Positions 19,432 to 29,424 of a stretch of 64,000 nt of DNA are shown piece after piece; positions within the stretch are counted from its first letter, which is position 1; every line of letters begins with the position of its first letter. The DNA comes from Vibrio tetraodonis. GTDB lineage: Bacteria > Pseudomonadota > Gammaproteobacteria > Enterobacterales > Vibrionaceae. The stretch spans positions 62,001 through 126,000 of the forward strand of contig NZ_QLYY01000006.1 of the NCBI RefSeq assembly GCF_003350295.1. Reading direction: 5' to 3'. The notes under the pieces were generated by a model, which saw nothing but the letters and a program-made list of their open reading frames with translations, did not search any database and was not told the origin of the DNA. The translations under genes were made by a program, and so were the position numbers.

Positions 19432-21066
19432 ATGTACAAGAATAAGATTACTCAAGCCCTTCTTCTTGGGGCGACTATTACCCTTGCCGCCACCCCAACT
19501 TTTGCCGCAAATGTAACACCAGGCACTGAACTAGCAAAAACACAAGAATTGGTACGTGGTAACGGTGCAGAAGTTGCATCACTTGACCCCCATAAAACCG
19601 AAGGTGTTCCAGAATCCAATGTGCTGCGTGATTTGATGGAAGGACTTGTTATTCAGGATGATATGGGTAAAACCATCCCTGGCGCGGCTGAATCTTGGAC
19701 AACAGAAGATAACAAAACATTTACTTTTAAAATTCGTAAAGATGCGAAGTGGTCAAATGGCGATCCAGTTACAGCGTACGATTTCGAATACAGTTTCAAA
19801 CGTGCTGCAGATCCTGCTACGGCTTCACCCTATGCTTGGTACATTGAATATACCAAAATGAAAAATGCCAAGGATGTCATCTCAGGTAAAAAAGACAAAG
19901 ATGAGCTTGGGGTAAAAGCGGTTGATGCTCAAACTTTAGTCCTAGAAACGGAAATACCGTTGCCGCATCTAGTTAAGATGCTGGCTCATACCACTATGTA
20001 TCCCGTACACAAAGCGACGGTTGAAAAATATGGTGATAGTTGGACAAAGCCAGAAAACTATGTGTCTAACGGTGCGTACGCACTTAAAGACTGGGTTGTT
20101 AACGAAAAGATTGTCCTTGAGCGCAATAAAAACTACTGGGATGATAGCGACACGGTGATTAATCAAGTCACGTATCTCCCGATTGAAAGCCAGAATGCAG
20201 AAATGACCCGTTTTCTATCTGGCGAAATTCATATGACAGATGAATTGCCGAATGAACAGTTTCGTCGCCTTGTTAAAGACTACCCACAAAATGTAGCAAT
20301 TTCACCTTATCTATGCACCTATTACTACGGTTTCAATAACAAGCGTCCTCCTTTTGACGATGCACGTGTACGAAAAGCCCTTTCTTATACCATTGATCGA
20401 AATATTGTGACTAAAGCTATTTTAGGCCAAGGTCAGCAGCCAGCTTATGGGTTGACTCATAGCGGAATTACAGGTTTTTCTCCTGATGTGCCAGAGTACG
20501 CCCAAATGACTCAAAAAGAGCGCGTGGCTAAAGCAAAGGAGTTGCTCACAGAGGCTGGGTTTAATAGTGGTCACCCACTTGATTTTACTTTGCTATACAA
20601 TACCGACGATAACCATAAAAAGATTGCGGTTGCAGTACAGTCAATGTGGAAGAAATCACTGGGTCGGTTTGTTAATGTAAAACTTGAAAACCAAGAATGG
20701 AAAACATATTTAGAGAGCTCTAAGCAAGGAGATTTTGATGTTCGCCGAGCGGGCTGGTGTGCGGACTATAACGAAGCATCAACCTTCTTAAGTGTCGCCA
20801 TGACAGACAATGGCTCAAACGATCAAAAGTATTCAAGTGCCATTTACGATAAAGCGATGAATGATGCTGCAACTGTTGCGAAAACTGACGAGGAGCGTAA
20901 CCAATTTTACGCAATTGCCGAAGCACAATTAGCTAAAGACATGCCAATAGCACCCATATACCAATACGTTAAATCACGTTTGGTCAGTGCTCAAATCGGT
21001 GGGTATCCAGAGAAGAACCCTCAGGATAATGTCTACTCGAAAGACCTATACCTTATCAAAAAATAG
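19432..21066 (+). CDS. oppA: Oligopeptide ABC transporter substrate-binding protein OppA
   Basis: Periplasmic SBP family 5 protein, 544 aa, that captures oligopeptides for the OppBCDF importer. The signal peptide is residues 1-25 (ending PTFA), followed by the characteristic start of mature OppA with SLDPHKTEGVPES. A GGAG lies about nine bases upstream of the ATG. A strong hairpin separates it from oppB, giving the usual excess of binding protein over membrane components. Together with the secreted proteases upstream, it would import the resulting peptides. Confidence 0.95.
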   Translation: MYKNKITQALLLGATITLAATPTFAANVTPGTELAKTQELVRGNGAEVASLDPHKTEGVPESNVLRDLMEGLVIQDDMGKTIPGAAESWTTEDNKTFTFKIRKDAKWSNGDPVTAYDFEYSFKRAADPATASPYAWYIEYTKMKNAKDVISGKKDKDELGVKAVDAQTLVLETEIPLPHLVKMLAHTTMYPVHKATVEKYGDSWTKPENYVSNGAYALKDWVVNEKIVLERNKNYWDDSDTVINQVTYLPIESQNAEMTRFLSGEIHMTDELPNEQFRRLVKDYPQNVAISPYLCTYYYGFNNKRPPFDDARVRKALSYTIDRNIVTKAILGQGQQPAYGLTHSGITGFSPDVPEYAQMTQKERVAKAKELLTEAGFNSGHPLDFTLLYNTDDNHKKIAVAVQSMWKKSLGRFVNVKLENQEWKTYLESSKQGDFDVRRAGWCADYNEASTFLSVAMTDNGSNDQKYSSAIYDKAMNDAATVAKTDEERNQFYAIAEAQLAKDMPIAPIYQYVKSRLVSAQIGGYPEKNPQDNVYSKDLYLIKK

Positions 21067-21080
21067 TTTCTGAGTAACAA

Positions 21081-21124
21081 ACCCAGTGTGCTGATAACGC
21101 GTGTTATTGGCACACTGGTTTTTT
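21081..21124 (+). terminator. oppA-oppB intercistronic terminator/attenuator
   Basis: CCAGTGTGC pairs with GCACACTGG, and the inner TGATAAC/GTTATTG extends the stem around GCGT; a run of six T follows. Partial read-through would set the ratio between OppA and OppBCDF. Confidence 0.85.
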
Positions 21125-21140
21125 AGATGTGAGTTGTCTT

Positions 21141-22061
21141 ATGTTAAAGCTAATTTTTTCCCGTGCTCTTGAAGCAATACCCACTTTATTAGTGCTTATT
21201 ACAGTTTCATTCTTCCTAATGCGTTTTGCGCCCGGTAATCCCTTTTCTTCTGAGAAAACTCTCCCCCCAGAAGTAATGCAAAACATCAACGAAAAATACG
21301 GTTTAGATAAGCCTGTTTTTGAGCAATACACCACATATTTAGGTAATATTCTTCAAGGTGACTTTGGCCCCTCCTTTAAATACAAAGATTATAGTGTTAA
21401 TGAACTGGTCTCTGATGCATTACCAGTATCGGCTAAAGTGGGAACAGTTGCCTTTATCTTTACCGTGATCGTGGGAGTTTTCATTGGAACCATGGCAGCG
21501 CTCAAACAGAACACTTGGCTCGATTATACCATTATGTCGACCTCTATGATTGGTATTGTATTGCCGTCTTTTGTATTTTCTCCGGTGCTCATTTATATCT
21601 TCTCTATTTGGTTAGGATGGTTTCCTGCTGGAGGATGGAATGGTGGAGCTGCACAATATATGGTACTTCCTGTTCTGGGCATGTCGTTTCTCTATATCGC
21701 TACCTTTGCTCGTATCACACGTGGTTCTATGATTGAAACCCTCAACAGTAACTTCATCCGCACTGCAAGAGCAAAAGGCTTAAGTTATAGATACATCATC
21801 ATCAAACATGCATTGAAACCTGCGCTTCTCCCAGTTGTCTCCTACATGGGGCCTGCTTTTGTCGGTATTATTACAGGGTCAGTGGTGATTGAAACCATAT
21901 TTGGTTTGCCGGGAATTGGTAAACTATTCGTCAATGCTGCTTTTAACCGAGACTATTCGCTTGTGATGGGAATAACGATTTTAATTGGTTTCCTATTCAT
22001 TTTATTTAATGCGGTTGTCGATGTTTTGCTAGCGATGATAGATCCAAAAATTCGCTACTAA
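21141..22061 (+). CDS. oppB: Oligopeptide ABC transporter permease OppB
   Basis: Inner-membrane permease with six transmembrane segments, 306 aa from the ATG at 21141; an in-frame GTG at 21129 would add four residues. The N-terminus (FLMRFAPGNPFSSE) and the cytoplasmic EAA-like loop (IETLNSNFIRTARAKG) are typical of OppB/DppB. It pairs with OppC to form the translocation path. No strong ribosome binding site precedes it, so translation may depend on read-through from oppA. oppC follows after 16 nt. Confidence 0.95.
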   Translation: MLKLIFSRALEAIPTLLVLITVSFFLMRFAPGNPFSSEKTLPPEVMQNINEKYGLDKPVFEQYTTYLGNILQGDFGPSFKYKDYSVNELVSDALPVSAKVGTVAFIFTVIVGVFIGTMAALKQNTWLDYTIMSTSMIGIVLPSFVFSPVLIYIFSIWLGWFPAGGWNGGAAQYMVLPVLGMSFLYIATFARITRGSMIETLNSNFIRTARAKGLSYRYIIIKHALKPALLPVVSYMGPAFVGIITGSVVIETIFGLPGIGKLFVNAAFNRDYSLVMGITILIGFLFILFNAVVDVLLAMIDPKIRY

Positions 22062-22077
22062 CAAGGAAGTTGGAAGT

Positions 22078-22980
22078 ATGTTAACAAAAAAAGAAAACCT
22101 AGAAGCGATAGAGAAATTTTCTGAAGAACTAGAAATTCAAGGTCGCAGTCTTTGGCAGGATGCGCGTATTCGTTTTATGCGAAATCGTGCAGCTATGATG
22201 AGCCTGCTTATCTTATTTATTATGACTCTAGCCGTTATTTTTTTGCCTATGGTAGCGCCTTATACCTTCGATGACACGGACTGGTATGCGATGCATGTAG
22301 GACCAAGTGCAGAGCATTGGTTTGGCACGGATAGTTTGGGTCGAGATCTTTATGTCAGGACCTTAATAGGGGGACGAATATCACTCATGGTCGGTGTCAT
22401 GGGCGCATTTGTCGCTGTATTGATTGGTACTCTTTATGGTGCTACATCAGGTTTTATTGGTGGTAGAACCGACCGCGTTATGATGCGCATATTAGAGATT
22501 TTGTACGCTGTGCCATTTATGTTTTTGGTCATTGTTTTAGTCACCTTTTTTGGCCGAAACATTATTTTAATTTTCGTTGCCATAGGTGCCATTGCTTGGC
22601 TAGATATGGCTCGTATTGTTCGCGGGCAAACCTTGAGTTTGCGTAGCAAAGAGTTTATAGAAGCTGCTCATGTATCTGGTGTGAGTAAATGGAAAATTAT
22701 TACGCGCCATATTGTACCCAACGTACTTGGTATTGTTGCGGTTTACTCTACCTTACTCATTCCAAGCATGATTTTAACTGAGTCGTTCCTATCCTTCTTG
22801 GGATTGGGCGTACAGGAACCAATGACGAGTTGGGGAGCACTGCTTCAAGAAGGCTCCCAAACGATGGAAATCGCCATTTGGCAGCTAATATTCCCTGCGG
22901 CATTTATGGTCGTAACACTGTTTTGTTTCAACTATGTTGGTGATGGTTTGCGTGATGCGCTCGATCCAAAAGACAGATAA
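22078..22980 (+). CDS. oppC: Oligopeptide ABC transporter permease OppC
   Basis: Second permease subunit, 300 aa, with the N-terminal cytoplasmic segment and first helix typical of OppC (about 38-60), followed by the membrane domain and the EAA loop EFIEAAHVSGVSKW. AAGGAAG precedes the start. It ends in DALDPKDR, the usual C-terminal signature of this subfamily. Part of oppABCDF. Confidence 0.95.
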   Translation: MLTKKENLEAIEKFSEELEIQGRSLWQDARIRFMRNRAAMMSLLILFIMTLAVIFLPMVAPYTFDDTDWYAMHVGPSAEHWFGTDSLGRDLYVRTLIGGRISLMVGVMGAFVAVLIGTLYGATSGFIGGRTDRVMMRILEILYAVPFMFLVIVLVTFFGRNIILIFVAIGAIAWLDMARIVRGQTLSLRSKEFIEAAHVSGVSKWKIITRHIVPNVLGIVAVYSTLLIPSMILTESFLSFLGLGVQEPMTSWGALLQEGSQTMEIAIWQLIFPAAFMVVTLFCFNYVGDGLRDALDPKDR

Positions 22981-23027
22981 TTAAAAAGCAATAAATTATA
23001 AAATCTATAAAGATTAAGGAAGCAATG

Positions 23028-23999
23028 ATGAGCTTATTAGATGTCAAAGATCTGCGTGTTCAATTCACCACTCAAGATGGCATTGTTACTGCAGTTAATG
23101 ATTTGAATTTTTCTCTTAATCAGGGAGAAACACTGGGTATTGTTGGCGAGTCAGGTTCAGGCAAATCTCAAACTGTATTCGCCATCATGGGCCTTTTGGC
23201 GAAAAATGGCATTATTTCAGGTAGCGCTTTATTCGAAGGTAAAGAAATCCTTAATTTGCCAGAAAAAGAACTGAACAGGGTGCGAGCTGAACAAATCGCA
23301 ATGATTTTTCAAGACCCTATGACGTCCCTTAACCCATACATGAAAGTGAGTGATCAATTAATGGAAGTATTGATGCTGCACAAAGGGATGGGAAAAGCGG
23401 AAGCGTTTGAAGAATCGGTGCGTATGTTAGAAGCGGTTAAAATTCCAGAAGCACGAAAACGTATTACCATGTTTCCGCATGAGTTTTCTGGCGGTATGCG
23501 GCAGCGTGTTATGATAGCAATGGCTCTGCTCTGCCGGCCAAAGCTGTTAATTGCTGACGAGCCTACAACAGCGCTGGACGTGACGGTTCAAGCTCAAATT
23601 ATGGACTTGCTAAACGAGCTTAAGCACGAGTTCAATACGGCAATCATCATGATCACTCACGATTTAGGTGTTGTTGCGGGCTCATGTGATAAAGTGTTGG
23701 TGATGTATGCAGGTCGAACCATGGAGTACGGCACGGTCGATGAAATCTTCTATCAACCGAGTCACCCCTATGCAGAGGGACTACTCAAAGCGATCCCTCG
23801 TCTAGATACTGAAGGTGATATCCTACCAACTATTCCTGGTAATCCCCCCAACCTTCTTAACCTGCCCGCTGGTTGTCCTTATCAAGAGCGTTGCCATCGA
23901 GTGATGAATCGTTGTAAGACAGAAGCTCCTGTCCTGACAGCTTTTGAAAATGGTCGTCAAAGAGCATGTTTTTCAGAATGGGAGGCTTGGAAAAGATGA
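23028..23999 (+). CDS. oppD: Oligopeptide ABC transporter ATPase OppD
   Basis: Peptide-importer ATPase, 323 aa. Walker A is GESGSGKSQ, the signature FSGGMRQRV, Walker B and D-loop ADEPTTALD, and the C-terminal oligopeptide-transporter extension carries cysteines (CPYQERCHRVMNRC) that likely bind an Fe-S cluster as in related Dpp/Opp ATPases. Two ATG codons in a row (23025, 23028) are possible starts; AAGGA spacing favours the second. The stop overlaps the oppF start as ATGA. Confidence 0.95.
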   Translation: MSLLDVKDLRVQFTTQDGIVTAVNDLNFSLNQGETLGIVGESGSGKSQTVFAIMGLLAKNGIISGSALFEGKEILNLPEKELNRVRAEQIAMIFQDPMTSLNPYMKVSDQLMEVLMLHKGMGKAEAFEESVRMLEAVKIPEARKRITMFPHEFSGGMRQRVMIAMALLCRPKLLIADEPTTALDVTVQAQIMDLLNELKHEFNTAIIMITHDLGVVAGSCDKVLVMYAGRTMEYGTVDEIFYQPSHPYAEGLLKAIPRLDTEGDILPTIPGNPPNLLNLPAGCPYQERCHRVMNRCKTEAPVLTAFENGRQRACFSEWEAWKR

Positions 24000-24988
24000 G
24001 TACAGACAAGAAGGTAATTTTAGACGTTTCTGATTTAAAAGTTCATTTTAGTATTGCAGCCAAGTCAGCTTGGCCATGGGCAAAACCCGCCAATTTAAAA
24101 GCAGTTGATGGTGTAAATGTTCGGTTGTACGAAGGTGAGACTCTTGGTGTTGTCGGAGAGTCTGGTTGCGGTAAATCGACGTTTGCTCGGGCAATTATTG
24201 GCTTAGTTGAAGCGACCGATGGTGAGGTGGTTTGGTTAGGTCAAGATCTTACCAAGATGCAGGAAGTTCAGCGCCGCGAAACGCGCAAAGAAATTCAGAT
24301 GATTTTTCAAGATCCCTTGGCATCATTGAATCCACGTATGACCATAGGCGATATTATTGCTGAGCCACTAGAGACTTTTTATCCTGAACTTTCAAAGCAA
24401 GAAGTGAAAGATCAAGTCAAGCGAATGATGATAAAAGTAGGTTTACTACCTAACGTAATCAATCGCTACCCACACGAATTTTCTGGTGGTCAATGCCAGC
24501 GAATCGGTATAGCTCGTGCTCTAATTCTAAAGCCTAAAATGATCATCTGTGATGAGCCAGTATCTGCTTTAGATGTGTCGATCCAGGCACAGGTGGTTAA
24601 CTTGCTCAAAGAGTTACAAAAAGAGCTTGGGCTATCGTTAGTGTTCATCGCACATGATTTATCGGTTGTGAAGCATATATCTGATCGAGTCTTGGTTATG
24701 TATTTAGGTAATGCAGTTGAGCTTGGAGAGGCGGAAGCCTTGTTCGACAACCCTAAACACCCATACACACGTGCACTTATGTCAGCCGTTCCTATTCCTG
24801 ATCCAAAACTTGAGCGCAGTAAGGAGATTGAGATGCTTGAAGGCGATTTACCTTCGCCAATAAATCCACCTTCTGGCTGTGTATTCCGTACTCGGTGTCC
24901 ACAAGCTACTCAGGCTTGTGCTGAAAGAAAACCATCAATTCAAGGAAACGATGTGCATGCCGTGTCTTGTTTACAAGAGAGTGTATGA
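23996..24988 (+). CDS. oppF: Oligopeptide ABC transporter ATPase OppF
   Basis: Partner ATPase of OppD, 330 aa: Walker A GESGCGKST, signature FSGGQCQRIG, CDEPVSALD, and the C-terminal cysteine motif FRTRCPQATQAC. The start overlaps the oppD stop by four bases (ATGA). An in-frame start at 23966 would lie inside oppD and is unlikely. A strong terminator follows 50 nt after the stop, closing the operon. Confidence 0.95.
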   Translation: MSTDKKVILDVSDLKVHFSIAAKSAWPWAKPANLKAVDGVNVRLYEGETLGVVGESGCGKSTFARAIIGLVEATDGEVVWLGQDLTKMQEVQRRETRKEIQMIFQDPLASLNPRMTIGDIIAEPLETFYPELSKQEVKDQVKRMMIKVGLLPNVINRYPHEFSGGQCQRIGIARALILKPKMIICDEPVSALDVSIQAQVVNLLKELQKELGLSLVFIAHDLSVVKHISDRVLVMYLGNAVELGEAEALFDNPKHPYTRALMSAVPIPDPKLERSKEIEMLEGDLPSPINPPSGCVFRTRCPQATQACAERKPSIQGNDVHAVSCLQESV

Positions 24989-25037
24989 CACTGATTAACC
25001 CATAACCGTCTATTAAAGTTCAAATTATTCGAACAAC

Positions 25038-25079
25038 AAAGCCAACTGATTCTGCTTTTGAATCGGTTGGCTTTTTTTA
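25038..25079 (+). terminator. opp operon terminator
   Basis: AAGCCAAC and GTTGGCTT form the outer stem, GATTC and GAATC the inner stem, with a short loop and then seven T. Confidence 0.92.
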
Positions 25080-25116
25080 TACTCAACCTAGTTAACATAA
25101 AAATGGACACTGAGTT

Positions 25117-26061
25117 ATGGGAAAGTTAGTTGATGGAAAATGGCATGATGTATGGTATGACACGACCAAAAGTGGTGGGCGTTTTATTCGTGAAGATGCT
25201 GGGTTTAGAGACTGGGTTAAAAACGACTCGAGTGCAAAATTTCAAGCAGAATCTGGGCGCTATCACCTATATGTATCACTTGCTTGCCCGTGGGCGCACA
25301 GAACGTTAATTTTTAGAAAACTGAAAAATTTGGAAAGCCATATTGATGTTACTGTAGTGAGCCCAGATATGATGAGCGAAGGTTGGCTTTTTGCAACTCC
25401 TGAACCCTTGTATGGATATACTCGACTGCATCAAATTTATACCCATGCTAACAGTACCTACACTGGGCGTGTCACTGTGCCAGTGTTATGGGATAAGAAG
25501 CATCAAACGATTGTAAGTAACGAGTCTGCAGACATTATTCGTATGTTTAACCGCGAATTTAACGAGATTACGGGAAACCACCGAGACTATTACCCGAAAG
25601 AACAAGAATTGGCCATTGATGAATGGAATGCTGATATCTATGTGAATATCAACAATGGGGTTTATCGATGTGGTTTCGTCACTACTCAAGACGCTTATGA
25701 AGAGGCATTCGAACAGCTGTTCAATGCTTTAGACCGCCTAGACAAGCACCTAGCAACCCATAGATATCTTGTTGGACAGGTTTTGACAGAGGCAGATTGG
25801 AGACTTTTCACAACGTTAATTCGTTTTGACGCCGTTTACGTTGGACACTTTAAATGCAACAAACAACGCATTGCTGATTACGTTAATATTTATGGTTACA
25901 TGAAAGAACTTTATCAAATGAACGGTGTGGCTGAAACCGTGGATTTTTACCATATAAAACGTCACTACTACTTTAGCCATAAGGGCATCAACCCCACTCA
26001 AGTTGTTCCTAAAGGCCCAGAACTAGACCTAGAAACTCCCCATGGTCGCGCTGCTGTTTGA
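25117..26061 (+). CDS. yqjG: Glutathionyl-hydroquinone reductase, Xi-class glutathione S-transferase (YqjG type)
   Basis: Cytoplasmic enzyme that reduces glutathionyl-hydroquinones, releasing hydroquinone and oxidised glutathione. The catalytic Cys57 lies in LACPWAHR, the hallmark of the Xi class. An N-terminal thioredoxin-like fold is followed by an all-helical C-terminal domain with the conserved SNES segment near residue 130. The length (314 aa) matches E. coli YqjG (about 328 aa). It stands alone between the opp terminator and a convergent GGDEF gene. Confidence 0.92.
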   Translation: MGKLVDGKWHDVWYDTTKSGGRFIREDAGFRDWVKNDSSAKFQAESGRYHLYVSLACPWAHRTLIFRKLKNLESHIDVTVVSPDMMSEGWLFATPEPLYGYTRLHQIYTHANSTYTGRVTVPVLWDKKHQTIVSNESADIIRMFNREFNEITGNHRDYYPKEQELAIDEWNADIYVNINNGVYRCGFVTTQDAYEEAFEQLFNALDRLDKHLATHRYLVGQVLTEADWRLFTTLIRFDAVYVGHFKCNKQRIADYVNIYGYMKELYQMNGVAETVDFYHIKRHYYFSHKGINPTQVVPKGPELDLETPHGRAAV

Positions 26062-26067
26062 CTGAGT

Positions 26068-27075
26068 TCAAGCAGTGACGATTTGGTTACGTCCTTGGTC
26101 TTTGGCTTGATATAGGGCAACGTCTGTCTTTTTCATCGTGTCATCGATAGAGATTTTATTATCGATGACAATCAATTTACTTAGGCCACCACTTAGTGTG
26201 ACATACAATTCATTTGCTTCAATTGGAATGGCTGTTTTACTTAGTGCTCTTCTTATCTCTTCCGCTACTCCAAATGCGCTTTGCATGTTGTCAGAATTAA
26301 AAATAATGCAAAACTCCTCTCCACCAACTCGGTACAGGGATTCATCGCCTACCGAGTGGCTAACTGTTTCAGTTACTGCTTTAAGAACCGCATCACCTGC
26401 TGCATGTCCATGGGTATCATTGACTCGTTTGAAATGATCGAGATCGAAATGGACTAAATAGTGGTTGTGAGCCAGTAATGGGTTGGTGGCGACATCGGTT
26501 TCTAGCGCCAGTCGATTTTTCGCTCCGGTTAATGGATCCCTATGGGCAGCATGACTGAGTTTATCTCTTATTTTTGTTTGCGCATCTTCATGCACGAAAG
26601 ATATTGCCCAAATTAGAAAATAGGGAATGGTAAAATTAAAAAGTGTATAGGCGGTTGAGCTTACCAGCGGAGGGTAAGATGCGAGTATGGAAATGGTAAT
26701 GAGATAAAAGCCCAATGTGGCTATTGATGCGGCAACACGATTAAAGAATATATGATAAAGGGCAGGGAAGCAAAAAGCCCAGAAAACTAGAACGGAGTAT
26801 CCTTCTGCAACCGTCAAACTGTATATCAAAACAGCACTGAGGCCAGCGACCAGAATAACCGAGTACCACTTGTTATGTCTTCCATAGTGAATACTAATGA
26901 AGATGTAGATACAAACGAGAGTGTAAATTGAGTCTACTATGCCAAATTTGGGCAAATCCCAAAAAAAGAAGTTAACTATCGTGAAGCCTGTCCCTATGGC
27001 GGCTAAAAAGAAGCTGGCGATCTTGAGGACATTTTGCTCAAGATAAACTTTTGAGGCGAGTAGGTTGGATAGCAT
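26068..27075 (-). CDS. Membrane-bound GGDEF diguanylate cyclase
   Basis: Putative c-di-GMP synthase of about 335 aa. The N-terminal half has about six hydrophobic helices forming an unassigned membrane sensor, and the C-terminal half is a GGDEF domain with the active-site motif RVGGEEF. The inhibitory I-site (RxxD five residues before the motif) reads SVGD, so product feedback is probably absent. The frame is open to 27156, but that extension would start on TTG and translate through the pta terminator, so I prefer the ATG at 27075. No clear ribosome binding site is visible and the true start is uncertain. It is convergent with the reductase gene, 6 nt apart. Confidence 0.85.
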   Translation of the reverse strand: MLSNLLASKVYLEQNVLKIASFFLAAIGTGFTIVNFFFWDLPKFGIVDSIYTLVCIYIFISIHYGRHNKWYSVILVAGLSAVLIYSLTVAEGYSVLVFWAFCFPALYHIFFNRVAASIATLGFYLITISILASYPPLVSSTAYTLFNFTIPYFLIWAISFVHEDAQTKIRDKLSHAAHRDPLTGAKNRLALETDVATNPLLAHNHYLVHFDLDHFKRVNDTHGHAAGDAVLKAVTETVSHSVGDESLYRVGGEEFCIIFNSDNMQSAFGVAEEIRRALSKTAIPIEANELYVTLSGGLSKLIVIDNKISIDDTMKKTDVALYQAKDQGRNQIVTA

Positions 27076-27114
27076 GATAAAGCCCAAAAAGACGTTTTGG
27101 GTAAAGTGTAGCAA

Positions 27115-27149
27115 TAAAAGAAAAGCAGTTGCTTTAGCAACTGCTTTTT
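27115..27149 (-). terminator. pta intrinsic terminator
   Basis: AAAAGCAGTTGC pairs with GCAACTGCTTTT around a four-base loop, and on the minus strand is followed by TTTTCTTTT. It lies 17 nt after the pta stop codon and upstream of the GGDEF start. Confidence 0.9.
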
Positions 27150-27165
27150 CATGCAACTAACCAAG

Positions 27166-29310
27166 TTAGTTGTGCTCTTGATCAGCTTGTATCGCAGTTA
27201 GCGCAATTGTGTAGACAATATCATCGACCAATGCACCACGTGATAAGTCATTGACGGGTTTACGCATGCCTTGCAGCATTGGACCGATAGACACAAGATC
27301 GGCACTACGTTGTACCGCTTTGTATGTTGTGTTACCCGTATTGAGGTCTGGGAAGACAAACACAGTGGCTTTACCTGCAACTGGAGAATTAGGTGCTTTA
27401 GAAGCCGCAACGTTTTCCATAATTGCCGCGTCGTACTGAAGAGGGCCATCAATAACTAAGTCAGGACGTTTCTTCTTAGCAAGCTTGGTTGCTTCGCGAA
27501 CTTTATCGACATCTGCTCCTTTACCTGACTCACCAGTGGAGTATGAGATCATCGCAACGCGAGGCTCAATTCCAAATGCAGCTGCAGAGTCTGCCGACTG
27601 AATAGCGATTTCTGCGAGCTGCTCAGCCGTAGGATCTGGGTTTATCGCACAGTCACCATAAACCAGTACTTGGTCAGGAAGCAACATGAAGAATACCGAC
27701 GAGACAATAGAAGCGTTCGGAGCTGTTTTGATGATTTGGAATGGAGGTACTATCGTGTTTGCGGTGGTGTGCACTGCACCAGATACAAGCCCGTCGACTT
27801 CATCATTCTCCAGCATCATGGTGCCTAAGAATACGGAGTCTTGCAGCTTTTCTCTAGCAACGACTTCAGTCATGCCTTTCTTACCACGTAGTTCGACTAG
27901 TCGAGCGACGTAATTTTCTCGTATTGCATCGGCATCAATAATTTGTACGCCAGAGTTAAGCTCGACGCCTTGCTGCTCTGCAACACGCTTAATTTCTTTT
28001 GGATTACCAAGCAGAACACATTCAGCTATGCCACGCTCTGCACAAATCGCCGCTGCTTTAACTGTTCTTGGCTCATCACCCTCGGGAAGAACGATACGTT
28101 TTGCTGCCTTGCGCGCAAATTCCGTCAATTGATAGCGGAAAGCGGGAGGACTTAAACGGCGAGATTTGTGTGTGCCTTCAGTGAGTGATTCAATCCAGTT
28201 ACCGTCGATGTGTCCCGCAACATGCTCATTAATAAATTCAATACGCTCTTTATCATCTTCAGGTACTTCTAAGCTAAAGCTCTGAAGGTTTAACGATGTT
28301 TGCCAAGTATTACCTTGAGCTTTAAATATTGGTAATCCCGTGTCAAATGCTGGCTTACAGAGATCACCAATTTCTTCAGGTATGTCGTAGCCACCTGTCA
28401 GTAACACGGCGCCAATATCAACACCATTCATGGCTGCTAGTGCGGCCGCTACAATAACATCAGGACGGTCTGCAGAAGTGACAAGTAGAGATCCTGGCTT
28501 GAAGTGCTCAATCATATTGGGTAATGAGCGAGCGCAGAAAGTAATGCTCTTTATACGCCTAGTATAGATATCGCCTTGATTGACAATATCGGCTTTTAGA
28601 TGCTTGGCCATATCAATGGCACGAGTAGCAATGAGATCGATATTCCAAGGAACACAACCTAGTACGCGAATGGGTGATGTATTAAAAATTTCCATCACCT
28701 TCATTTCATTTTGTTGTGCACTGTCTGCATCATCAAATATTTCTGAGAGATCAGGGCGAGTGCGTCCTGCTTCGTCCACGGGCGCATTTAGCTTGTTAAT
28801 GACCACACCCGAAATATTTTTGTTTTTAGTGCCACCAAAGTTTGAACAGGCAACTTCAATGCGCTCTTTAAGCTGGGCAGGGTTATCTGTACCCGGTGTC
28901 GCAACGAGAACAATTTCAGCGCCAAGTGTTGCCGCAATTTCTGCGTTGACTTGGTTTGCAAATGGATGCTTGCGCGTAGGGACTAATCCTTCAATTAAAG
29001 TTACATCAGAGTCTTTGTTAATTTGGTTATAGCGCTCGACCACTGTTTCAAGCAGTTCATCCATATTATCGTTGCCGATTAAATTTTCAGCGACAGACAT
29101 GGCTAATGATTGGCCTATTTTCATGTCGCTATTGTGTGCGACTATGGTCGATGTTAGGTCAGGCTGTTCGCCACCTGAACGGGGCTGACAAATAGGCTTG
29201 TAGAAGGAAACTTTAACACCTTTACGTTCCATTGCACGCAAGATGCCCATGCTAACACTTGTTAGGCCAACACCAGCGCTGGCAGGGATAAGCATAATAG
29301 TACGAGACAT
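27166..29310 (-). CDS. pta: Phosphate acetyltransferase
   Basis: Interconverts acetyl-CoA and acetyl phosphate in acetate overflow and fermentation, and so controls acetyl phosphate levels. At 714 aa it is the long gammaproteobacterial form: an N-terminal P-loop-like (BioD/CobQ-like) domain with [12 protein letters not shown], a DRTGG domain, and a C-terminal PTA/PTB catalytic domain (about 390-710). It lies 114 nt downstream of ackA on the same strand, with the ackA terminator between them, and has its own terminator downstream. Confidence 0.97.
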   Translation of the reverse strand: MSRTIMLIPASAGVGLTSVSMGILRAMERKGVKVSFYKPICQPRSGGEQPDLTSTIVAHNSDMKIGQSLAMSVAENLIGNDNMDELLETVVERYNQINKDSDVTLIEGLVPTRKHPFANQVNAEIAATLGAEIVLVATPGTDNPAQLKERIEVACSNFGGTKNKNISGVVINKLNAPVDEAGRTRPDLSEIFDDADSAQQNEMKVMEIFNTSPIRVLGCVPWNIDLIATRAIDMAKHLKADIVNQGDIYTRRIKSITFCARSLPNMIEHFKPGSLLVTSADRPDVIVAAALAAMNGVDIGAVLLTGGYDIPEEIGDLCKPAFDTGLPIFKAQGNTWQTSLNLQSFSLEVPEDDKERIEFINEHVAGHIDGNWIESLTEGTHKSRRLSPPAFRYQLTEFARKAAKRIVLPEGDEPRTVKAAAICAERGIAECVLLGNPKEIKRVAEQQGVELNSGVQIIDADAIRENYVARLVELRGKKGMTEVVAREKLQDSVFLGTMMLENDEVDGLVSGAVHTTANTIVPPFQIIKTAPNASIVSSVFFMLLPDQVLVYGDCAINPDPTAEQLAEIAIQSADSAAAFGIEPRVAMISYSTGESGKGADVDKVREATKLAKKKRPDLVIDGPLQYDAAIMENVAASKAPNSPVAGKATVFVFPDLNTGNTTYKAVQRSADLVSIGPMLQGMRKPVNDLSRGALVDDIVYTIALTAIQADQEHN

Positions 29311-29385
29311 TCTTAGAATACCTTTTTCTATCTATATAAGACTTAAATACCGTATTACCTGATTGAAATCGGTGTTAAGTCTAGT

Positions 29386-29416
29386 AAAAAACCGGCTGAC
29401 ACTTATGCCAGCCGGT
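29386..29416 (-). terminator. ackA-pta intercistronic terminator
   Basis: ACCGGCTG pairs with CAGCCGGT around ten bases; on the minus strand it is followed by TTTTTAC. It probably attenuates ackA transcription before pta. Confidence 0.8.
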
Positions 29417-29424
29417 TACATTAA

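Noticed and set aside
27076..27156. N-terminal extension of the GGDEF protein up to 27156
   Set aside because: It would start on TTG without a ribosome binding site and translate through the perfect 12-bp stem of the pta terminator; the ATG at 27075 is the first in-frame ATG.
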